Assembly: GCA_964304625.1 (NCBI GenBank)
Contig: OZ199840.1
Location: forward strand, 3,100,001 to 3,164,000
Direction of reading: 5' to 3'
Length of the DNA stretch: 64,000 nt
From: Kudoa neothunni
Lineage: Eukaryota > Cnidaria
Shown here: positions 46,712 through 60,439 of the stretch, piece after piece
Layout: each line of letters opens with the position of its first letter
Numbering within the stretch: the stretch's first letter is position 1
Made by a program: the position numbers and the translations under genes
The notes under the pieces: model-generated
Seen by the model: only the letters and a program-made list of their open reading frames with translations
Databases searched by the model: none
What the model was told of the DNA's origin: nothing

Positions 46712-49700
46712 ATGGATAAGGATAAATCGATGAGTGATTATAAGATTGATAGTGGTCACATAGCTGATAAATCAGGTCTCAAACAAAGCGTTGTAACCGA
46801 TTCAATGAATTCGTCCTCAAACCATTCTCATCTATCGTCGCAGAAGGATTCGTTCAAATGTCCTAAGATACCCTCAAAAGTAACCCTCAACATGCGATGC
46901 GACCTTAACGTCTCATTATTTGATTGAAATTTGTGTTAATAGGATGATAAATTGGTCAAGGACATGATTTCATTGGATTTGAATCCAACTGATGCAGCCA
47001 ACGAGACATCGTCCACTTTGAGACGTATAGAATCTTCCAAGGAGAATAAATATTCGAAGAAATACGGTACATTTATATCATTTTCGGATATAATTCACAC
47101 TTTGATTGTGAATATTATCTGGTATGATTTTGTTTACACGCATGTAATGTGGTTTAGCGCAATCGAAAAACAAGTTCATATCCCTCAACACACTATACAT
47201 AGTGAGCAGCGCGCTCAGATGTAACGATCTGATAAGAGAATGTTTGAGGATATGGGTCGAAGGAGGAATGGAAAGATTTAAAGTCATGACGGTGAACATT
47301 GATGAAAATGATTCATCTCACAGCAGTTCGGACAATCTGGACAAACTCACACAAATCCTCAACACCAACAGTTGTGAGAGTGTTGGATTTCTGTTGGACA
47401 ATTTCGAGGGGCCGATATTCGACTATTTGGTTGGTTGTAGACAGTTTATTGTTGGGCCAACATTTGTAACCGAGTATCTCACCGAATATGGTGTCACGCC
47501 GATCAAATTAATGAGTTGTCGTCCTATCTACTGTTCATCAATGCTGAAGATAACTGTTCTGTTTGATGGGTTTGACGAAGCGGACACTTGTAGTACTATT
47601 CGAAAATTGGCTAAGCGTGTGTGTTTTATGGGTGGTCATGTGGGAAGTATGTTGGATTCCTGCACCACCACTCATCTGGTGACACCTGGTGTGTTTTCAA
47701 GTTTGTATCAAGAAGCGATGGATATGCGTGTGACAGTTGTGCAGAAGGAGTGGATCGATCACTGTTGGGACAATCGAAATCAACTGGATTATCTCGCTTC
47801 TATGGATACTGTTGAGGGTTTTGAAATCAAGCCGTTTCAAGGATTGTGTATTGCGTTTGTGGGATTTTCGAACGACGTGATGTATCAGCTGGAAGAAGCT
47901 GCCCATTTAAATGGTGCCACAGTGTCAGAGGATATTGACGATGTGAAGGTTACGCATGTTGTGTGTGAGAACAAAGAGAAATTTATGAGTGAGTCCAAAT
48001 TGCCTGCTTTGAAATTATCTCCGAAAATCAGCGTTTTTACGATTAACGTAATTTATTTTTTGCCCAAATATACTTATATCAGGGGTCGGCAGCGGCAGCC
48101 AATGATTCGCGAGTCGCATGTGACTTTTTCTCTTTAAGGTCATAAATGCGGCTCCCCATCTTATGTGCTTAATATAAACTGCAATATCTAAGGTTAAAAC
48201 TCGAAGAAATTGTATAATTCCTGGTCGCTAAGAATTCGCTATTACGTTCATATTTTTAATTATCATCACACATAAACCATCTTTTTAAATGGAAATATAC
48301 GATACTCCAGCATCATCATCTTGAACTGGTTTTCTTTATTTTCGGCTTGCAAGTTAAATGTAGAAAGAAAAGATTCAGCGAAAAAATATCTTATAAATAG
48401 AGGTCGTAATTTTCGGCGATTATTTTTAAAAAATTCGACGATGAAAATCAGCGTTTATGTTAAAAATTAGCGACTGCGTAATATTAAACTTTATCATCAA
48501 ACTCAATGAAATTTACATAATTAAAATTGTTTATAAAATTCTCCTTTACAATATAATATTTGAAGCATTCTCAATCGTTCAAACGCTAGATTTACATTTA
48601 ACTTTTGAGAGAATGCTTTAATTTTGACCAATATCTTTCCGCTACTGTAGTTGTATTTGGTAGCGATATATGCACAACTCTCGGCCTGCCCTAGACAATA
48701 TGAAATACTTTGATTTGTTTATTCTCTAAAATCCAGGACCTATCATTTTATCATCTTATTTCTATGAAGTGAACGTTTCAAAGGCTGTTGCCATGGAATT
48801 TTTCGTTGATCGACGTTAACAAATTTTGGTATATTTTTGGGGGTCAGCTTCCTAATTTAAATCTATTTATTTGGTTATATAATTGTCAACTTGTCTTCTT
48901 TTTTGCCTCCAATAAAACGAAAAATATTGGACAGATTATCTCGATTATTATCAAAAAATATAAAAATATTGTGAAAATCGACGTTTTTCGATTTCAATCG
49001 AAAATTACGGCCTATACCTATAAACAAAATATTAAGAATTCCTCATAGGACGTTGATCTGTACACCTAAAATTATTAACGAGCTGCAATAACTCTAGATT
49101 TTATCTACTTTTTTTAAATCGTAAAATTATTTTTTATCATTATTTAAAAATTTTTTTTAATCGAAAGGTCAGTATTAAACTGAAACTCCTTAAAAATAAA
49201 ATTTTCATGTATTATACAAAATACGTCGTATTTGTTTATATACTTGTGAATAACTTGTTTTAAATTTTAAATTAGACTTGATGGAGTGTTGATAATTTTT
49301 GCAGTTTACAAATTTTGTTAGTAAAAAGTAATTATATGTACACATTTTTATTAAATATTATCCATTATGCGCGATTTTCTTGTAATATCTAACGTTCTTT
49401 AGTTTAATGCAGAGAAAACCCCGTATAAAATGTGGTTGAAATTATTAAATTGACGAAAATTCACTAGAAAATAAGCTATTCTTTTAATTTTAATAGATTT
49501 AGTTTGTATCGTATTTTTGTTGTATGCATGCGAATGGCTGTATTTCTAATTTATCGTAATGGAAATTATTGAATATGAAAGTACAGTGTTAATTGAAGTG
49601 ATCAGACAAATTTAAGTGTATATTTGATTCATTTTTATCATTTCCTCCTACGTTATACAACTTAATAATTAAAATAATTGAAATAATGGATTAATTAGTT

Positions 49701-52700
49701 ATAGAAAGCGAATTAGATAGTCCAATTCGGTAATTTTCCCCAGATTTTTTGGGAATTTATGTTTTAATGGTTTCAAAGGTAAATATTTTGATTTTCGAAT
49801 TTATATTTAATGTGCGGCGACAGAAGTAGAAAAATTTTTCCTGCCATCAATAATTGACTCTTTCGGTTATATCAACTGCCGACCCCCATTTATACATACA
49901 GTGACTCACGGGTTGTGCTTAATTTTTTGGATTACGCATGATACGTAACTTCGCGCACGCGGGATTGAAAAAAAATTAAGTTATATTTTTGCCAACTAAC
50001 ATACTTATTTAGTTAAATATTTGAATTACTCTATAATGGAACACGATTTAAAATTTGGAGATTCCTTAAAAAAGTATTATTATGCGAAACGTTAAATCTT
50101 TTATTAAATCACAAACCAACTAGTAGATAGTAGATAACAGATAGTAGATAGTAAATACAGGAGTTGATTTTGAGACATCATAAGGTATTCATTAACTTTA
50201 TTAATACAAAAATGATTAAGAACCTTTTATCTACTTTGCTCTGATCAGTTTAGTTCAATTCAGTCCACCCTTCCAATTTTAGATCGAAATCCATATTTTC
50301 TCTCTTTGGGAGTTTTTATTACTCTTAAATAGAACAATCGTTATAATGTTAAAACAACCAGTCTTTATAGTTATAAAGTATTCAAGACAGACCATATTTT
50401 AACATCCAAGATCTTCATTGTTTCAGATTTAGCGCTTGATTTATCCGCTACTTTTTGATAATAGTTTTAAGTTTCAACTTTTGGGATAGAGTTTGAATTT
50501 TATTACCATCTATTAACGCATGAGCCAAATTTTCGTTGTTTCGAAGAAAATTCATTGCGCATTACAGATAAAACGCATAAAATTCATTAAAACTATTGAT
50601 AATTTAATTTTTCTAAAGTCAAATTGAGGATTGAGGCAATATGCTACTTTTGTTATAAAGTTTATAGAGTGCACATTAAATGTTCTATATTTCATTAATT
50701 TACTTTTTATTGCAGTATTACGCACGACCCTCAAGTCACTGAATATGTATACACAGTTATTTATCTGTTTTGTATGTATAGTGGTTTTGGAATTGTATCC
50801 ACATGGAGAGATATTGTACCGAAGATGTGGTCCATCTGAACACTACATCCCGCTGTGATGAGTCTTCAGTGCCCTACGATCTCACAGAATCAATCACATC
50901 ATTGTCCAATATTATTGATAGTCACATTGCATCCAATCTCATGTCGATTAACGCCATAAGCGCAACTACTGATTCGCAACTACCCTGTCCTGATTTAGGG
51001 TGTATTGTCTCGAGTAATTGTGCTAATCCTCAAGCAGATTATCTCATGGATCAATGGAAATCGAAACACGAAACGATTGACAGTTTCAATTGTTTTAATG
51101 ACGACCAAGATGTAACGCCGATAAAGACTGTTTCGCTTAAGAAACAATCCACGCTCACCACCGACTCAAAATATCGACTTTCCAATGCTGTGATTTCTAA
51201 TGATGCGCGTGCGCCCAAATCGAACGGAACTGCTTGCGCGCCAACTGTTGTTGAGGATTTGATTGGTGTTAATGAGTCTAATGGTGGCAGCGCATTAAGA
51301 GACGTTGACGCCTCAAATTCTCCCTCGGCGGTAAACCTCACATCATCAAATTGTGTGTCATCAGTGTCGATGATAAAACCCAAAATTTTCAATGAAAATG
51401 TACCTGTGGAAGTGATTAAAAAAATGGGATCACTTGTTAAATTTGCCAGCATCAGCGCTCACTCTCCTAAATTTAATATTGACAACAAATTAATTGAAAA
51501 AAGAGAATTAATTGTGGACGAACTAATATCCACGGAAACCAATTATGTCAAAGTATTAAAGACTGTTATTGAAGTGTTCTACAGACCATTGGAAAAACTG
51601 GTCAAAGCATCAAACAAACCCATAATAGGCTCAAAAGACTTAAAATTTATGTTTTCCGCTTTCCCACATATCTACAATATACACTCCAACTTTCTCAATG
51701 ATCTCGTGCTTATGAAGAAACACATGGCTTTCAAACATATTTGTGTGGGAACATTGTTGTTGGATCATATTGAACGTTATCCCAAAGCATATGCACCATA
51801 TGTGAACTACTATGACCTTATATACAATTCGATCAAAGAATGGTCGGATAGCAAACCTCGGTTTCATGCCTTTTTGAAGAGTTGCGAAATGGACCCTCGT
51901 TGTCATCGTGAAACCCTTCAACAGTTATTTATACGACCCATTCAACGCTTGCCTAGCACCTTGATGTTGTTGAACCGTAATTAATCTCCTTCGATAAGTA
52001 AAGTCTAAACGAATACTAATATTTGTTTAGAAATCGTGGATTTAGTTTTACCAGCCGAACCCGATTACAAATGCCTAATTAAGTCCATCCAAATTTTGAA
52101 AGATATCGTTAAGTCGTTGAATGAAGGGAAACGATTCCTTGAGTCAAAAATGCGCATATTTTCTATTATCAATAATGTGGAAAAATGCCCCGCCAATATT
52201 GTTTCTATTGGACGAGATCTAATACTTAAATTTGAGGCGGTGGAAAAATCATGCTCAAAAATGTTCGCAAAAAATGGCCGCTATCTAGTTATCTATTTGT
52301 TAAACGATGCAGTGGAAATTGCAACCAAAAAACTACTAAAAATTATAAGCAAATCTGTTATCAACTCCGCCAAACAAATTATGAGCAATAATTCGATTCA
52401 GTCATCGTCAAATAATGTTGATGCTGCCTCTTATATCGAGGAAGTGAACAATGTCCGATCCGATAAAGACAAACCTTTCAAACATTACCTATATTTGGAA
52501 TTGAAAGATATACATTCAATTTACAATATTGTTCCTAACAATAGCAGCTCTGGCAACAATCAAAATTCAAAACCTAAAGATGTTGACTTCTCGTCTGCAG
52601 AACTCACTAGTTATCATCATTCAGCTCCGACCACACCAAGCAGCTCTAATGCGCCTTCTTCTTCGAATAACAGCAGCAATGCTAACCACACTTCGTCTGC

Positions 52701-53745
52701 AAACGCCCAATCCAATATTCTAGGCCTTTTGTATTATGTAGATCGATTCCATTACAACTTTATCTACTTCAAAATACACGGGAAGAATGCTTCTGCTGAC
52801 AAAGATCTATTTATACGCGAGTTGGCAACTAAAATAGCCCAACATCGTAATCTAGAGTCCTATCACCAAGCTATTGTTGAATCATCACACTTAATTTCCA
52901 CAAAAGATGACCTTGTCTTCGCAACCGATGACAACTCCGCATCCGATATCACCTTCAATGATGACACATCCATGGGTTGTAGCGGATTCCCACTAAGATG
53001 CTCTTCCGGATCCATCTCCACTCATCAAAGTCCTTTCCATGGAATTAACTCCAATATGACCAGACTTAAAGATGTCGTCGGTAGCTCCAGTCAGAGCATT
53101 ATTAGCGGCGGAAATATGGTCAAGTTAAAAAAGGCAAAGAAATATAGCGGTGTCAACAACTCTAAAGGATTGTTTTCGAGTAGTGTCAACAAAAAGAAAA
53201 CACTTGAAAGATCCTGTTCAACGTAGATTTTCTGATAACCTGAATGTGCAATGCAATATTTTTGAACATTGGTGTATTGTAGGGCGTGCTCTTCAAAATA
53301 TACCAAAAAGAAACATTCCACCAGCGCTACTTCCTTCTGCAACAGCGATCAAGACCGTGAATCCACACAAACCGATGAAAGCTCAACCACCAATGAACGT
53401 CCTTTCAACAAAAAAAATAAAAAACGCGACTCTATCAATACCTCAAGTCGATTCTCATTCAACTTCGGCTCCTGGAAACGCACTTCCGGCTTTGGCATTC
53501 TTGGCAAAAAAGAACATAAACCAAGACCTTCCATCGGCGATCGTTCAATCCAAAATGAACTCATTACCGACTCAACTGACCATTCTGATTCAGGTAGATA
53601 AACTTAACGTTGGTCCATTTATGGTTGATAATATTCGCTTTTGTTTATTTAAATTTATTTAGTGGATACTCTTCGAAATAGAAATAGCATTGATGTCACG
53701 AGGATTCAGTTTGAAACTCCTCCAAAAAATGTAATCTATCGTTGA
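46712..53745 (+). CDS. ECT2: RhoGEF ECT2/Pebble (BRCT-DH-PH)
   Basis: Guanine-nucleotide exchange factor that activates RhoA at the cleavage furrow after binding centralspindlin. Seven exons: 46712-46879, 46943-47066, 47203-48047, 50782-51976, 52031-53222, 53283-53593 and 53663-53745. They join in frame to 1305 aa (human about 900). An acidic/Ser N-terminus precedes BRCT-like folds: FIVGPTFVTEYL, SCRPIYCSSMLKITVLFDGF (human SCRPLYCTSMMNLVLCFTGF), and the BRCT2 ending across the big intron as TIN|WFWNCIHME (human QEWFWGSIQMD). The DH domain spans about residues 615-825 (DELISTETNYVKVLKTVIEV, FIRPIQRLPSTLMLLN, EKCPANIVS). The PH domain (RYLVIYLLNDAVEIATKK ... FIRELATKIAQHRN) carries a Ser/Asn-rich insert around 890-1000. 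The basic C-terminus has KLKKAKKYSG and KKNKKRDS. The extra length is mostly low-complexity linker between BRCT2 and DH. Confidence 0.95.
48080..49888 (-). mobile_element. hAT transposon relic in ECT2 intron
   Basis: The left end CAGGGGTCGGCAG and the right end CTGCCGACCCCCA are inverted hAT termini. Just inside, TTCGCGAGTCGCATGTGACT matches the 'GCGAGCCGCATGTGGCTC' signature of hAT families. Flanks ACTTATAT and ATTTATAC agree at 6 of 8 positions, a decayed 8-bp duplication. On the minus strand near 48.69-48.60 kb lies the hATC dimerisation motif (HISLPNTTTVAERYWSKLKH), followed by stops. The insertion makes ECT2 intron 4 about 2.7 kb long, against under 140 bp elsewhere in the gene. Confidence 0.85.
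50115..50155. repeat. Short tandem repeat, AGATAGT-type
   Basis: Imperfect copies of AGTAGATAG / AACAGATAG in ECT2 intron 4, downstream of the hAT relic. Confidence 0.8.
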
Positions 53746-55612
53746 ATGCTGCTTTTTAAACTAATTTTTTCAAATTTATTAGTTACGGAACAATTTCGGC
53801 GATTCTGGTGAATCCAGAAAATGATTTTTTACGAAAAAATATTCATATTTTAATACTCAGGCCTGACTACTTCACTTCAATGTAATTGTGAGGGGCTTTT
53901 TGCTTTTTTGTCACGTGCTTTTGAAGTGAGGTGCCAACTGTTACCTACTGCTTTAGCTAGACCTTATTTATAATTCGTGGTGGTGATGGTCTCTAGACGC
54001 TCTCTGTTGTATACTGCTGTCTAGCTACTTTGTACAATACTTGTGTCCTTTTAGATTTCTTCCACAATTTTTGCTCTTGTCGTTTATTGCGTTTACTTAA
54101 ATTTGAGATTCGCGGAAAATGTTTGATTTTTTTCATTATTCAATGTTATCGCTACTTCTGTGTGGGAAAACGCAGATTTAAATTTTGAATAGAATTACTC
54201 GTCAGTGCGTAAATGTGTTGGAATCTTCGAGAAGTAGTGAGGGTTAAGATGGTTAAGTTTCGGCGATTTCTAAAACAGTTTTCGGTTTTGTGAATAATTT
54301 TTTCAATTATCTATGTTAAGCCTTTGGCACGCGAAAGATATAGAAAAATGCGATTGAATGAAAACTTAGATGCCCCTTGTTGAAAATGTTGCATCAATTG
54401 ATAATAGAAGATAATTTATACTAATTAAAAAATATATTTTTAGGATCGGTTTCGTTTTACCAAAAACCCAACCGATCTTAACTCCTAAGGGACCAAGTCC
54501 AGCTTACTGCGGTCACGTGGGTATATTTTAGTTGCAAAAGCGCCAAAAGTTATTAATTTTATAGTTGATCCCTAATATAATGATATAACGCAATATATAC
54601 AAAATAGAACGGAGACAATGAATACAATTAAATTTACAGAATGATATTTTTTATAATGTTATTATATTTAGGAGTAAAGTTTCTGGTAGAAACTCTTAGC
54701 ATTGCATTCAGATTGTAATAAGACATCGATTTTTTCGTGCTTTTATTTATTCTTGAGTTGGAAAACATTTTCGCTTCAAATTTTATCGTACAAAGAAAAG
54801 TTTGGGATAAAAAGACCTGGAGAAATCGATTAGCTATACATAGAGACATATTTATTTACTAAAATAATCGTTTAAATTTAAATCTATCCGAGCTGAAACT
54901 AATCAGATACAGTAGTTAACTTTGTGTAGAAAGGAGCCATTAACAAGTTGAATTCAAAACCTATTATAAATCATGAAATCTTTTAAGCTAAAGGCTCAGA
55001 TTTTTAAATTAATTGTGAATTTTCATCATGTGAAAAGTGTGCTAACTTTATAGTGAGAAAAATACGGCGCCATAAAAATTCTGTATATTCTTCATATATC
55101 AAAAATCCATCATAATTAGATATTAAAGTTATTTTTTGTGACTAATTGTTTCATCAGAATTTAATCCCCGAGAAACTTTCGCAGGTGATACACATTTTCA
55201 GGCCCCACATTTCAGATGTATTCGTATTTTAAAATCTTCCACAGTCAATCATTTCTGAATTCTAAGAGCCCATAGGTACTTAAAAACAATTAACTATTCT
55301 CAAAACTAATTTCATTCAATGGATGAAATTTTTCCCGACCAATAGAAACATCTTCATTTATGGCAGTACTTAAAGAAATTAAAAATATACCCAAACTTTA
55401 ATGTATTCGCGTATAAAATATGGATATTCTATCAAGAATTAGAATTTTATGAAAAATTTTGTATGAATTAAGGATAAAATGCAAATGTAGTAATAAATGG
55501 GAAATTCTGCACTAGAACACATGTGACCTTTCCAACACTAATACTATAAGACTTAAAGCTACAATGAGATTCAATTGAAAAAGTTCAGAAAATAATAAAA
55601 TTAAAACAAGAG
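53746..55612. other. Convergent intergenic spacer
   Basis: The 3' flanks of ECT2 and of the minus-strand gene meet here. A slightly GC-richer patch at 53.87-54.53 kb has CACTTCAATG and TTTTGAAGTGAGG facing each other and two GTCACGTG boxes (53911 and 54511), perhaps a small repeat. Nothing coding recognised. Confidence 0.45.
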
Positions 55613-57133
55613 TTATTTTTTTAATTTTTTCAAATTATACAAAAGATTCATGGAGTTTTTGGTGGAACTGGGTTTCGATGAATCGGTCTGCGGAAGCGAT
55701 TCACATCCGTTACTGTTGTCATCCTATACAAAGAAATAACATCATAAATATTTAAATAACAAACAAAAATTACAAAACCAGTTCTTGATCTTGAGGTGAA
55801 CATACTGCTGTGGTTAGAAAATTCAGCAAGTGAGCGTTTTAGAGAGTTTGAACTTTTTTCTAGTTGAGCACTGCTCCTGTGGAGAAATAGCCCCTATTTT
55901 TAGTGTAAATTATTCGGCGGCTAAAAAACCAGCAAAATTTTTAACTACAGATGATTTGGTCTTCTTTAGATAGACATTTTTCCTTAATTGCAACTCTTGT
56001 TCTAAAAAAGAGAGTCACAATACCATCATGTGGATAAGTAGAATCCCAGTACGTTTAAAGGAATTCGACTTGCCCACAATCGAATTGAGAAGTGATTTTT
56101 TCTTGTTGTTACTACTAAGGAAAGAAGAGACTGAGTCACACTTCATTGAGAGTGATTCTTCTCGATCCACACCGCTCAGAGAACTGGAGATATTGCGGAA
56201 ACTGTTGGAGTTGAAAAAAAGTTTTTCTTTCAGTCTTTCATATTCTGAATAATCATTTTCATCATCAACTGGGGTCGATTTTTTATGTTTGGATTTGACT
56301 TTTCTGTTGCCGTGTGTGTGGTTTTGGCTCTGCGTATATTTATCCATATCAGAAAAATAAGTTATTTTCTGGTCGTCCTCTTCAACCAACGCAACACTAC
56401 GTTGACTAGATCGATTGTCATCCTCGGCCAAATAAAGTTTATCATTTGAATCGGGGATAAGTTTGGTAAAATCCAACATTTCAGAGGCACAGTTAGGGGA
56501 AGTTTTTTGATTGTCATAATTTTCAAAAGGTGCGAAACAAGCGTTCTCATTATTGAACAATATATCAACTCCGTTTTCAGTGTTTGGCTGAGGTGAAGTG
56601 GCAGTGCCAGATGATACCAGATTTCCCGTAAATACTCCGGAACAAAAGTGGCGCAATTGTGACAATTGGTTTGTATTGTCACTGTTATTTTCTTCGGAAA
56701 GGAGACCTTTCAGATTTACTGGTTTGCTGTCGGTAGTGCCACTTGATTCGGCGCAAAATGATGGTATTTCGAATAAGTTCTGCGAATTTTCATCACCAAC
56801 CATCAAATTATTAGATGATTGGTCATCCGACAACTTTTTTATTGTATCACCTTCACTTGGTATGGTTGGTTCATCATTAGAAGCAATCGCAGTGTCAACG
56901 GTTTTCCAACGTTGTACTATCTCTTTAATACGATTTGCTTTTTGAGCTGAAACTTTTTTAAAAATGTTTGCTTTAAAAGAGGATCGGTTCATTGTTGGAG
57001 GTGGTCTTTTATTTTTTGAGAGCTTTTTCAATAAATGGCTGTAGGTAGGGTTGGATGAAGCCAAATCATTCTTGCTTCCCTCGATAACAAGTTGAGTTTT
57101 GGAATTAATACGGAAATTGGATTTATCTAGCAT
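55613..57133 (-). CDS. Unrecognised disordered Ser/Lys-rich protein, 454 aa
   Basis: Four exons join in frame: 57133-56053, 56001-55949, 55893-55774 and 55723-55613, with 50-55-bp GT-AG introns. The protein begins MLDKSNFRINSKTQLVIEGS. Its most ordered segment is residues ~50-75 (FKANIFKKVSAQKANRIKEI then VQRWKTVD), a basic helix. The rest is Ser/Asn/Asp-rich with short conserved-looking patches (LLSEENNSDN, KVKSKHKKSTPVDDENDYSE) and a 3' part QQELQLRKNVYLKKTKSS / SLKRSLAEFSNHSSMFTSRS. This composition suits a regulated cytoskeletal or nuclear adaptor, but no domain is recognised. The frame stays open upstream of the ATG (VIRDYYWHTNTIKLM) to an AG at ~57201, so an additional 5' exon is possible. 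The gene is convergent with ECT2. Confidence 0.7.
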
Positions 57134-57139
57134 TAATTT

Positions 57140-60100
57140 AATCGTGTTAGTATGCCAGTAATAATCTCGAATTACTTGAGGACGACATAACTATCTCTCA
57201 GGAAAGTGCGTGGAGTTATGTCACACCGATCACTAATCTAAGCGGTATATAATGACGCGGTATGAGAATGTGCAGTATTAGCGCATAATCAAAAATCTGG
57301 CGGTTGCGGCCGGCAATTTATTTTCTCGGCGAAATGAACGAACGAGAATTAAATTTCAGTACTTTTTGTTTTTTATTTAAACATAACAAAAATAAATTAT
57401 CTGACTATGTTATCATAGATTACCATCATCAGTTGTTTTATTATTTGATGCTGCTTACGCATCGTAATGGGTATATATGATCCCTTCGTTTATTGGATAT
57501 TAATTAGGAATTTAAACAAATATCTCATGGGTTCGAGTTAAAAATTAGGATAGCTATTTAATCTGAGTACTATCCTTAGTTTCAAAGTTAAGAAATATTC
57601 CCAATCATATTGAGGTTATTTCATTACATTGCCATTTAGTTCGTGTAATGTATGTAATTAATTTTAATTCTAGCTGAATAGATTACGATAGACAAATTAA
57701 TCTTTTGATCATGTTTTCGTGTTAAAAGTTAGTAAAAACTGTTGAAAATGGGTCGTCTAGGTGTTAAAAATATTTTTTTAGTGACTAGAGCGTCCAAAGC
57801 CTGAGATTTTTCCAATATTTAGTGTTTTTGCTGTCAACCTTGGGTTCTCTGTTGTTCTTTCATTCATATACAAAATCAGGGTTGTATTGAATGATGAGTT
57901 ATTTTATGAATGAGAATAAAATATTAAATTAAAAGAAGTAAAAAATATGTATGGTTTGATTATTACTTCGAAATAAAAAGTGTATAATACATCGAATGTA
58001 TCTAATATTCGAGGAGGAGCACGTTTTTCCCGAGAGTTGTCTCGGTATTTTGTTTTTATGCATTAGTTATCAATATATTTTTATTATATTAGGTATTTTA
58101 TCATATTTCATGAATTATATAACCATTATGGCGCATTATTCTGTCAATGTTGAAAGAATGTTCTTTTTTATAAATGTCATAAAATAAAATAAACCAATTC
58201 GTTGGCAGTGAAAACTTTAAAATGTAAAAAAATTTTAAAGCAGTTAATTAGGTGAAATAATAATATGTTCACAACATGATAATCCACAAATAACTTGTTG
58301 TGAGAAGTGAGGTATGATGTTATGAATCTAAGATACGTTATGCGCTTAAAATATAAGAGCGAATCTTTGAAACAAGAGTAAGGATAAGAGTCTGATCATA
58401 GGTAAATGATGTAGTCTAGATACAAGAGTTAAATACTCTCTTACTTTTTTGAATATTATGATACTTTTTAATTATTGGGGTTTTTTCACAAATCATATTG
58501 AGCGCCCTGTACTAGACTCCAATGACTCTTTGTGCACCAATTATTTCATATATGGATAATAAACTATTTTATAGCTATATAAAATTTATATTAGAAATAT
58601 GGCATTATATTCTATATTTCGAATTAATATTGTCAAATAATTAATAAGTGTGACACAATGTTACTGAATATAAAAAATTTCGATATTTTTTAAATCTATG
58701 ATGAACTAGTAGTGTAAGTTAAAAAAGATTTAAGCCTTTAATATACATTTCGAAGGATGATACTATTACAAAAATCGCTAATTCACTTTTAATTGTTTAC
58801 ATAATAAATATCGGAATCAGAAATAAGGAATTTTCCGGTTGCCAATATCAATAAGCAGCTTAAAAGTACCTGAATAATATTGATGCTGGTTTACTTCGGA
58901 GTGATAGCCAATTAAAATGAATTGTTACTCATTATATAGAAAAAGAGTATCTTAATTATGGTATAGAATGTTCAAAAAATTTTACATATGCCTGTTCGGA
59001 GTAATTTTAAGACAAATAAAACTATTAACGTCACATTTACAAGAGTTGTTGCATGCCCCTTAAAATTTTAAGCATAACTAAATCAATTAGAATGTATTTT
59101 TAATTTTCTATCGTTATAGATATAGTTAAGCGAAAGAGATTATGATTATTTTAAATAAAACACATAATTGGGGTCCCTATACGTATTCTCAAAACTGTGT
59201 AAGATGTGCGGCGTAGAGTTTTCAAATAATTAAATTTTTGTGATAACTTCTTAAATGAAAGCTATGCTCCATTGGAATTCCTGAGATGTGAAAATTTCTT
59301 TTTATCAAATATATCGATTGATATTGAAACTATACTCGTCTTTTCTATAAGTTTTTACTCATTTTTTGGTTTTCCTAAACTTTCTAGCAAAACAGCTGGC
59401 ATAATTAATTCGACAAATTTCTATATTTGACGGGATAATTTTGAAAATAATGTTTAAATTCTTAATAACTTAATTATTCCTTACCTCCAGACCTTAAGGT
59501 TAATATTCAAATCAATATATAATTTTCTTTTCGCTATAAATAATTCATTATGATATAAAAGCTGCATTAAAATATGCGACGCCGCATTCTATACGTAGTT
59601 TAAGAATTTATATTCGCGATTACTCTTGCACAAAACACAGTCCCCTCTCAATACGCGCCATGTAAGTTAATAAAAAATTATTGGTTTATTCGATCTAACC
59701 GATATTTTCACAAAGTTTTCGTTAATCTAAGAATAATTCAATACGAATACAAAAAAATTTTTAGGGCAATCAAACAATACGTATATTTTTGATTTAATCG
59801 TATTTTGTTGATTAAATGCGTATATTTTTGAACCCGTAAGTATTTTTGATAAAAAGCAAGGTTATATTTATGTAAAAATCGAATAATTATGTTAAAATAG
59901 TGAATACATAAGTTACCATTCACAGATTATTAAAACCTCATTAACATCCTTTATAAAATTGCAAAAAGGAGTAAAAACTAATATTTTTATTTATGACGCA
60001 TTTTAGGTTTATTTTATTTTTTTATCGTTTGTAGACCAATAATAAATTTTATAACTAGAAGGATTAATTTTAATCTCAAAATTTTTAATAGAACTTAAAG

Positions 60101-60400
60101 TTTTATTTAAGTTACTTAATGATTCTGTTTAGTGAATAAATGAACTTTAATCGTCAATTAAACTGCTCATAAAATTAGGGTCATTATATTTTTAGTCAAT
60201 AATTATTAAAATAAATTAAACATACTCATTAATTTTCCTCAATACCTCTATTTATATTTAAATGTAAAGTGTGCGCATAATTTTGTTTTTCTAAATTACC
60301 ACATTGCAAAAATAATAGGTTTTAAAATGCAATAATTACAACAGTAAAATAAAATTTACAGGGTTTACTTTCTACTTAGATTAAATCTTACGTAGAATTT
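57140..60400. other. Non-coding AT-rich region
   Basis: The first ~250 bp (57.18-57.42 kb, with a CGGCCGGCAA patch) is likely the promoter/5' leader of the minus-strand gene. The remainder has only short, biased open frames and no repeat ends that I recognise. Confidence 0.5.
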
Positions 60401-60439
60401 CTCCATTCAAAAATAAAACTAAAGGTTTAAATTTTCCAT

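Noticed and set aside
46910-46942. 33-bp intron at ECT2 exon 1/2
   Set aside because: A 63-bp intron using the better donor AAA|GTAACC at 46880 keeps the frame and matches the typical size.
48788-49048. 86-codon frame in ECT2 intron 4 as a hidden exon
   Set aside because: It lies inside the hAT relic, is hydrophobic and AT-driven, and the BRCT2 junction TIN|WFWNC joins perfectly without it.
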